From Stenopsyche tienmushanensis (Eukaryota > Arthropoda > Insecta > Trichoptera > Stenopsychidae): 64,000 bases of DNA. This document shows, in pieces, positions 56,577 to 64,000 of the stretch. Under the pieces are notes generated by a model. That model did no database searches. It was not told where the DNA came from and saw only the letters and a list, made by a program, of their open reading frames with translations. The first letter of the stretch is position 1, and each line of letters opens with the position of its first letter. Both the position numbers and the translations under genes were made by a program. The stretch covers positions 310,001 to 374,000 of the forward strand of contig WACJ01000219.1 in the NCBI GenBank assembly GCA_008973525.1, in the 5' to 3' direction.

Positions 56577-57245
56577 GTCCCAGAAGTATCCGACCTAACA
56601 AAGACGACATAAAAAAGTTTGGAATAAAATCATTTTATTTCTCAACATAGTTGTTAGTTTTTTATTTTTATTTTTGAAGATAATCAATGAAAATCATCAG
56701 ATTTATCACTGAAAATGCTGTACAAAAACAAAAAAAGAGGGTTTGTGTCCAACCGGTCCGCTTTTCGGACCACTGACACGACGTATGAGGGCAACATGAT
56801 CGGCATCCATGAATAAATCTCTTATATTTATGCATATGTCTTAGCTAGTTTTTTGGTTTTAATTCCCAAAATCTAGCTAGTTTCTCTTTCTATAATAGCG
56901 GAATTAATAAACAGCGCTGATCATTGGTAATTCTTCATGTTCCCCTTTGCTTCAGGTATAAATTATTGGAGCCATGCCGAAAACTCTGCTTTAATGCTGT
57001 AATACATCGTCAAATATCAATTGAAACATTCTCACGATGCTGTTTTTGTTCCATTGTGAGCAACCGCGGTACCCATCTTGCGCACAGCTTTCTCATGTAC
57101 AAATTTTTAGTCAATATGCGATGCACAATACTTTTTGAAATGCCTATCATGTCTACTAGCTTACGCATTTTCAATCGATGGTAATTTAATATATCTTATG
57201 GATTTTCTTCACCATTTCAGGCGTGGACACCTCATTTTAAATTTG
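56577..57245 (-). pseudogene. mariner element with N-terminal transposase part, internally deleted
   Basis: The left end (56577) reads tagtcccagaagtatccgac, similar to the inner module of the composite elements (agttctaaaagtacccgacc at 11737; gggactatc inverted at 62740). On the minus strand at 57225-56985 the residues TPEMVKKIH, LKMRKLVDMIGISKSIVHRI then LTKNLYMRKLCARWVPRLLT and MEQKQHREN match the mariner helix-turn-helix domain and its LCARWVPRLLT linker. The TGDE, HDNA and YSPD catalytic blocks are absent. Plus frame 56924-57184 is the shadow of this. Confidence 0.82.
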
Positions 57246-59907
57246 TGTTTGTGTATAACTCTGCCATCCAATATTTTAATGTTGTAAACGAAGAAGCAGA
57301 CTCCCCCATAGTAGAATCTAGTTCGGCTTTGATATTTATTGGACTGAAACCCCCAAATAAAAATTTGTTTTAAATAACGATGATGGCGAGTTTTTAGCGA
57401 GAATAGGAATGTCTTCCGGAAGCCTCTCTTTAGTAGAATCTACATAATTTTATCATTATTTTTTCTTTTGTGTACTGATAGTATTTGTGTTGTGTTAACA
57501 GAATTTTAACACTATAATGTTTTAATTCATTTAATCTGGCAGTTTTGAGTTAAATTCAAATTGCTTCCAGCAACTTGATTTTTTAAATTATTTTTTAAGA
57601 TTTTTAAGTTTTTAAAACATTTTTATAAATAATGATTGGTATATTTTTATATTTTATATAAATATACAGAATAGGTGTGAGCATAGAGAGAGCAGACCGC
57701 GGTGGCAGCTGCGAGCCGGCAGTGGCGGCCACCGCTTGTGATTGTCTTCCAGGATGATTGATGATCTCCCAACCCTCAGCCTTGTCATCCCCGTCGTCAG
57801 GGTTGTGCTTCGGCACAATAACAATCCTAACAGAATGTCCATTTAATTAAAATTTTACACATCGGCATAGCATTTATGGACATCTTTTGAAAAACTATTA
57901 AGAACTACATAAATATTTTTATTAAATTCCCTGATATTTTTGTGGTTATTATACAAATAATTTAATATAATAAACACCACGATTAATGCAATAAATTCTT
58001 GTACAGCTCAATTGAATGTACAGCAATTCAAATTGCTGAATGAATATTATACAATCTTCCATATCAAATATACCAAAATTATTAGATTATAATCGATTTT
58101 TTAATGCATTGTTTTAAATGTTTTTAATCGTTTGTCATAAATTCGAATAATTTGATAGCATAAACGGTAATAAATATAATTATTTGTCAATATGAAGTCC
58201 GGTAGCCCTGTGAGAAGTTGTCTGTTCAGGGTCGTTCCCTGTAAGCAAACTGTTGTCAGCCCTTCAATCCGATCCCCGGCAGTAAAATGTTCTATTTCTG
58301 ATTTCTTTTTGCGAATGAATACATTTTTTTCCCATTTCAAATTTCAACGATCCAAAACGAGAGACCCCATAAACAGTTTTAATCCGCCGGTTATGGAAGC
58401 GATACGGAGCTCATAACGGAAATCATCCATACTATATCTAATACATAACGAATCGACAATTCAAGTGTGAAACATAGTTAATTTAAAGCTGTTATAAACT
58501 CTTTTTAAAATTATAGTTTTAATCACGCGAATAATAAAGTGATTTGGGACCAATTGTACGTGAGTAACATCCAAAATGTATACCTAATTAATTGAAATGC
58601 ATTGAAATGATTTATTATTCATACGGATGAGATTGCATTTGATCTCATGAAACTAGAGACATCTTTAAGCTATTCTTTTAAAAATGAATATTTCGACAAG
58701 ATAAATACAAAAATCATTTGAATATATTTTCTATAAATAAATGTATTATAAACACATTGTTAATGATCTATATTTTTATAATAAATGCGATAAATAATAC
58801 ATGAGCCATCTAACGGTCACACAAAAAATAAATGATGTTAAACGTAGATTACGTAAGAAAAATTTACGTGTTTATCAAATTTAATATTGAAAAATTATAA
58901 ATTTGTTTGTTGTGCAAGTATTTTTAAATATTTTTGTGATGAGCTTCAAACTATATTTTAAATACTGTGTAATAAATTGAAATATTCTAAATTTGGTTTG
59001 TGGAAATGCAATTTTCACTCGTGGAAATACAAAACTTCCAACTCAAAGCAGAAGATGGCAGTAAATAAAACCAGATCTATGAAAGATTCCTACATCGGAT
59101 AAGTTTCAAAATTTTCATTAAATCAGTATTAAAATATTTCGTATAAATTTGTGTTTAATATAAGCACTAAATGAGTTGTTTTTTGATAAATATATAAATA
59201 TGATGAATGAATATCTCATCAATGATACATTATTGAGGAATGTCAAACTTGACGGATATTTGTTACGTATTGTCAACTTGAAGTAATGGATATGTCAATT
59301 TGTACCACCGATTCGTCAATCATTGAGCTTCAACTAATCTTACAAAAACAATAATATTTCGACAAATTTGCAATAATTGGATTCATAATTGAATCTATCG
59401 TTATGTGGTTCAATGGACGTCGCGATTAATTGAACCATCGCCAAACATGGATGTTCTCCGAATATTCATTTTTTTCCTAGCCCAAAATGAACACACACCA
59501 TTAGTTTTTATTTGGAGAGAGGCAATAATCGTAAAATATATTTTTTAATTCGCAAGGTAGAAGTCAAAGCGCAAGTGTTGCCGTCTGTATCCCAATTAGC
59601 CAACCAATGTCTCTCGTGCCTCGCTCGCTCGTTACCCACACTCACAGAAAAAGCCAGGGGTCGTGAACCCTTTTATAAGACACTCGGCGAAGGCAGACTC
59701 TTTCTAAAGTCGACTTATCGTAAATAATGCCACTAATTATTAAGCAGACGGCGGAAAACAGGCGTTAGAGTCGTTCCTTAAACAACATATTTTCTGATCA
59801 AATTAATTTAATTTGCAAGTACGTCTTAACACATTTTAGGCGGGACGTCTAATAATTGCGTCTTTATGATTAGAACTGAATGTAACACAAGCAATTACGC
59901 GAATCAC
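57246..59907. other. Unassigned interval
   Basis: No gene recognised. A GC-richer patch at 57680-57830 has two overlapping minus frames (57604-57842) without a known domain. Frames at 58101-58416 are mutual shadows. A GC-richer patch at 59560-59710 has a 71-codon plus frame. Confidence 0.5.
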
Positions 59908-60585
59908 GAGTATTTTAATAAGGACGCTCAATCTTTAAATATAAATAAAACAAGCTGTGTGTAAGATATCTATTCAATTTCTTTTTTATTTGAAAGAATA
60001 TTTTATGGCATTAAATATGAAATATAATTTTTTCAAATATCTGTCGCGGCTTTGCTTTGTGATACGTATTCGAGAGGTCTAATTTTCGATAACCACGCCC
60101 TCAAATAGCTGGTGTAGAATGTCCATCATGGCATGTGCTGTGTGTAGCGTCGTCTTGTTAGAACCAAATATCGTTGGTATTCATATCATATACTTTAAGC
60201 TACAATAAATGCTTATCATCGATCTGTAGCGTCCTGTTACGTTTTGGAATAAGTACGGACCGATAATTCCGCCAGACCAAAATCCACACCAAATATTGAC
60301 TTTCTTGGGATGTAATTGGTGTTGGTGTATCTCATATAGATTGGTACCATCCCAAATCTGACAATTTTGCTTGTTCACATATACATTCAACCAAAAATTG
60401 ACCTTGTTGCTAAATACAGGTATAATTTTCTCGGTGAAACGTTTCTCGAACATTGGAGCATTGATTTTTATAATTTTCACACATTGTTCAGCACTATAAT
60501 TTTTTGTATTAATTTGCCTTATATAATTTACAATAAATTTAATAGATATTATTTGAACAACATGGTCGCTATAATCTAACAAATT
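59908..60585 (-). pseudogene. Tc1/mariner-superfamily transposase, central part preserved
   Basis: The best-preserved frame of its family (minus 60582-60181, 133 codons) contains FWLNVYVNKQNCQIWDGTN, HPKKVNIWCGFWSGGIIGPY and GRYRSMISIY. These correspond to the GYVNKQNCRIW, WCGFWAGGIIGP and GERYRSMI blocks of insect mariner-type transposases. The acidic residue before the GYVNKQN block (DEAHF in the family) is replaced (NKVNF). Further left, traces of MMDILHQLFEGVVI (60090-60130) precede a jump to the terminus gagtattttaataaggacgc at 59908, so the third catalytic region is deleted. Dead copy. Confidence 0.85.
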
Positions 60586-62489
60586 TTGGGCGTCATTATT
60601 GAAAGATCTTATTCAAGCATGATGATTTTGCGTTACTTATAATTGTATGAAAAACTTTTTTTAAGTATTATATTATATGTTGTCACTATGAAGGATGTTT
60701 GTCACATAATCTACTGACATAATCATCAAATCTATTCTAAAAACGCATTCTGCAGATCTTGAGAATATGCTTAAATATCTGAGTAATACTTAATCAATTC
60801 ATATTGAACAATTAATTGTGGATTTATAATTATTATTCCAAAATATTATTCAAGACATTTATAGTTCTTAGAATTAAACAACAACAAATTCTTTAAAATT
60901 CAATATCATGGTTCAACGAAATAATTTAGTCAAGTCCACATGGTCTGCTTTATAGCATTATTTCCACATGCCTGAAAAAGTTAATGTCAAAAAGCGAAGG
61001 TACCGAACACGCCGTGTCCTTTTTTCGCCCTTTGGGAGCATTTTTTTGCTATTGCTTCCGAGACATATCGGTCGTAGAATCCTATTGGAAGAGTCAGTTT
61101 TAAATGAAAAGGTCTCGTACCAATTTATTCGACCCCATAACGAAACAAGTTATTCCGACACCCCAGTCATGACTCGTGCGGAAAGGTTTCATTTTTTCAT
61201 AGTCTAACCCGGTTGCTAGAGCTCGGGTACAACTTTCATTAAATTAACGGCAAAAATGCGTATTTATAATTCCCCAGAGAATCACCTGCGAAGCCTTCGT
61301 GTTGTTTTTTGTAATGCGTTCCCTGCTCGTTACCAACACATTGACGACTTCGTCTTCGCTCGTGAAAACGGCGGATTCCCGGATTCTAATTGAATTTTTA
61401 TTCTTCGACTTAAGGCATTGCTCGAACCCAAGAATGAGCGAAAAAGGAATCAAAAACTCCGAGAATCGCCGAAATCTTCGATAGGCTTGTTCTGCATATT
61501 TTAGGGGTTGTATTGATAAAATTTAATATCAAAATATGTGCACTTTTATGGGTATTATAATTAGCGTATTTTTTTTTTGTTTTGGCCGATTTAGTTATAA
61601 TCGGCCCTATTCTCACAGGGAATTACTTATGGCCAATATATGATATTGATAATGATTAGCATAATCAATTCCTACTTGAATTATTACCATTATAAAGCTT
61701 ACAAATTTTCAATCGGTCTTTTATTAATATTTAAAATTCAATCATCATACATTGGTTTAATCAAATTTTTGCATTGATTGATAAAATAGGTCTAAGTACT
61801 AACATTTAATACTAAAAATTGTCACATTTACGGACGATATGATAAATACGGATGCTTATTGCCATTTTATAATAATATATATTCAGCTTAAATATTCTAA
61901 GAATGCCTAAGAGCTCTTTGTATTGAACACTATCCATCAATGTTTAAGTCTTCCAGCTTTCCACATCCATTAGGCTTATAGCATTTAGTATGCATTTTAT
62001 AAAATGTCCCAAATAAATATACTCGGTTGAATTTATCTATATTCCATTGCGTTAAAAAAGCTACTAAATATTTATTGTTTTATGAATTGAAAATACATGA
62101 AATAATTCGCTTTTGTGTCTTATATTTTAATTTAAAGTAATATAATTGTAAAAAATATGTCATGATGTGCTTCCAAATATAAATGGATGCTATGCATCGC
62201 CAAATTGTTGAATAAATCCTTCTTAGTGTCGGAGAGCGATATATCGTCGTTGGTAACACTTGCGCAAAATGTAAACGACGATATATCGCTGCATATGTGA
62301 TAGCGCCTAATATTTGCATTGCCATCTAATGTTTTATAAATGAGCATATTTTCAAGGAGTGATTGAATGCACAATTGCAACAGTGAGCTGAATTCTAACT
62401 GCATTCAACTACTAAATAGGGAATGATATGTAGCAAGAAAACCCTCAAAATTAAATTGTGTATGATACTATTGTATGGTACAATATATC
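60586..62489. other. Unassigned interval
   Basis: Mostly AT-rich. A less AT-rich patch at 60970-61480 has plus frame 60968-61207 (MPEKVNVKKRRYRTRRVLFS) and opposed frames at 61244-61484. No domain recognised. Confidence 0.5.
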
Positions 62490-62903
62490 CAGTGCCGTAA
62501 TAAGGGCGTGGCAAAGCAGGCGCCTGCCACGGGCGCAACTGGGCTTGGGGCGGAAAACGCATAATACAGCCATATCAGCGATCCGAAAAGCGGACCGATT
62601 GAGCATACATACCTTATGGCCACTCTGTTATCTTTTAAGACCTTTTGTGGCATTTTCTATTATCTATACGATGACGGAAGCAACGTAGATTTTTTTTCAA
62701 TAGTAACCGCCATTTATACGTTAGGTTGAGTATTTTTGGGACTATCTTTGTATATTATTTTAAAACATACATTGTAATAGTATTTAATATATTGTATTTA
62801 TAATAGTATTAGTTAGCTTAAAAATAATAATTTGATTTCTGGGAGAGAGGGGCGTTAAGTTAAATACTTGCCACGGGCGCTTCATACCCTTGTTACCGTT
62901 CTG
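62490..62903 (+). mobile_element. Composite hAT-ended non-autonomous element, complete copy
   Basis: Begins cagtgccgtaataagggcgt then ggcaaagcaggcgcc, and ends gcgcttcatacccttgttac plus cgttctg, inverted and partly matching. Flanks aatatatc (62482-62489) and actatatc (62904-62911) match at 7 of 8. Inside, inverted relative to 11605-11960, is the module with gatccgaaaagcggaccgat, ccttatggccact and atttttgggactatc. No coding capacity. Confidence 0.87.
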
Positions 62904-64000
62904 ACTATATCCCAAAGTCCAAAAAGAGGTAACAAGAGCGGCGATGACTTTTCCTTCGGAAGAATTTACTGTGACTGAACAAAATGGCCGACAAACATGC
63001 GAGATCAAACATGCACTGATTTAAATAATTCCAGATTCAAACATTGATTGATGTTATTGCAAAATTGATGTTCAATTTGTAATTGTACTTTAAGTATTTT
63101 AAGATGTTTTAAGCGTTTGAATGACTGAAAATTGATAGTTTAAATCACTTAATTTGTTTTATGTCGATCCATCATTAGGGTTTTATGGCTTCTTGTCAGC
63201 ATGGGAATCCGCGGGGACCTTCTTTATTGTCTCGCTTAGGAGTGTTAACTCGCCATGAGGATTACGAGAAACATTTTGGCAGGTCTTGCGTCATGAAAAA
63301 TGATCAAAAAATATTTGTAGCCGAGAGGATATGATCATTGGAGGGATTCGTTTTTGTCGAGTGTCTTAGGTATTATTAAAAGATAATGGGCAGGAAAGGG
63401 CATCCTCAGCTCCTTTTGCAGACGGGAGGCTGCGAGGGAAGAGGCAGTCACCCCTAGCCGGGAAAATAGGATCGTCCGAGCCCAGGCGGGATCAATATTC
63501 CGTAGCAGACCGGTTATGGCATCCGTCACGCTCTCGTGTACTGCTCCGTCCCTTTTATCCCGACATCGGCCATTATAAAACCGGCACGTGACGTCATAAT
63601 GACGTATGACGAAGACACACGCAATAATGGTGCACGCTCACTATAAGGCAAACCTTTGACTCTAAGGTCGAATTTTGTCTGCGCTGCATTTCTGAAATCA
63701 AAATTTGTCCTTGGGAGCTTTTTCCACGCTTCGGGAAAATTCCCCCCCGGCTCGGAAAGCCTCAAGCGCCAGAAAAACCCCGCAAGACCGTAGCTCCTCC
63801 GCGATCAGTCCGTACATGTCAAAATGTCGTGCAATCGATGCGAATACGCTTCTGGTATTAAATAAAGCAAATCGCCCCCGTGAACACTTCAACGGGTCTC
63901 GGTAAAAATGTTTTTCGCTTCGTTATATCCGAATAATTCCCCGAAAATTCGACGCTGATGAAGAAGGCTGCCGGCGATTAAGGCGTATTTGCTAAATTTA
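62904..64000. other. Unassigned interval, GC-richer from 63180
   Basis: 63180-63960 is less AT-rich than most of the window and appears single-copy. Minus frames 63335-63529, 63526-63765 and 63698-63892 are open but overlap in different frames and show no known domain. It includes the CRE/E-box/TATA-like cluster at 63571-63612. Confidence 0.5.
63571..63612 (-). promoter_or_regulatory. CRE/E-box/TATA-like cluster
   Basis: On the minus strand the order is cgtcatacgtcatta, then the perfect CRE tgacgtca (63596-63589), overlapping an E-box cacgtg (63590-63585), then ccggttttataatgg with a TATA-like core (63580-63573). Spacing is compact as in a core promoter reading toward lower coordinates. No gene is identified downstream, so this is motif evidence only. 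Confidence 0.3.

Noticed and set aside
56924..57184. 86-codon plus frame rich in Cys and Phe
   Set aside because: Antisense of the mariner helix-turn-helix region (LCARWVPRLLT on the minus strand).
1..64000. CRISPR array, operons or other prokaryotic features
   Set aside because: No regularly spaced repeats and no bacterial-style gene packing. The sequence is a eukaryotic nuclear locus.

Overview
This window is AT-rich nuclear DNA from an arthropod, most likely an insect. It holds one recognisable host gene, an intron-split Hox3/zerknullt (zen) gene on the minus strand. The homeobox, GT-AG introns and very low gene density rule out a prokaryote. The many decayed cut-and-paste transposons are of types common in insects: mariner/Tc1, pogo/Tigger, hAT and piggyBac-like. 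I cannot name the species.

Layout. (1) 1-30.7 kb: no host gene recognised. This part is a graveyard of transposons, including a hAT element (148-1216) with an 8-bp target duplication and a piggyBac-like MITE nested inside it, several mariner remnants, a MITE with perfect 21-bp inverted repeats (5054-5210), and dispersed repeat families. (2) 30.8-41.5 kb: the Hox3/zen gene. I model three coding exons (41547-40888, 40086-39912, 31300-30825) encoding about 436 residues. The homeodomain exon is certain. The two upstream exons rest on good splice sites and matching phases (0 and 1). The 8.6-kb second intron holds mariner, hAT and LINE fragments, an A-rich tract and a GC-rich island. (3) 41.6-64 kb: upstream of the gene, again dominated by repeats. 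These include a degenerate Tigger/Jerky-like transposase (43290-44632), short hAT-ended composite elements with 7/8 matching target duplications, six copies across the window of another composite hAT-related element, and two long duplicated blocks. A few GC-richer single-copy stretches (for example 50.6-51.1 and 63.2-64.0 kb) could hold promoters or small exons.

The host biology concerns one transcription factor. Its C-terminal third carries a Q50 homeodomain of Hox3/zen type. If the gene model is right, its long N-terminus carries a textbook eh1-type (Groucho-binding) motif, a second weaker one, and a decayed hexapeptide-like Y-x-W. I saw no CRISPR array, rRNA, tRNA or convincing microRNA. 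The most unusual finds are the N-terminal architecture of the Hox3 protein and the repeated nesting of transposons.
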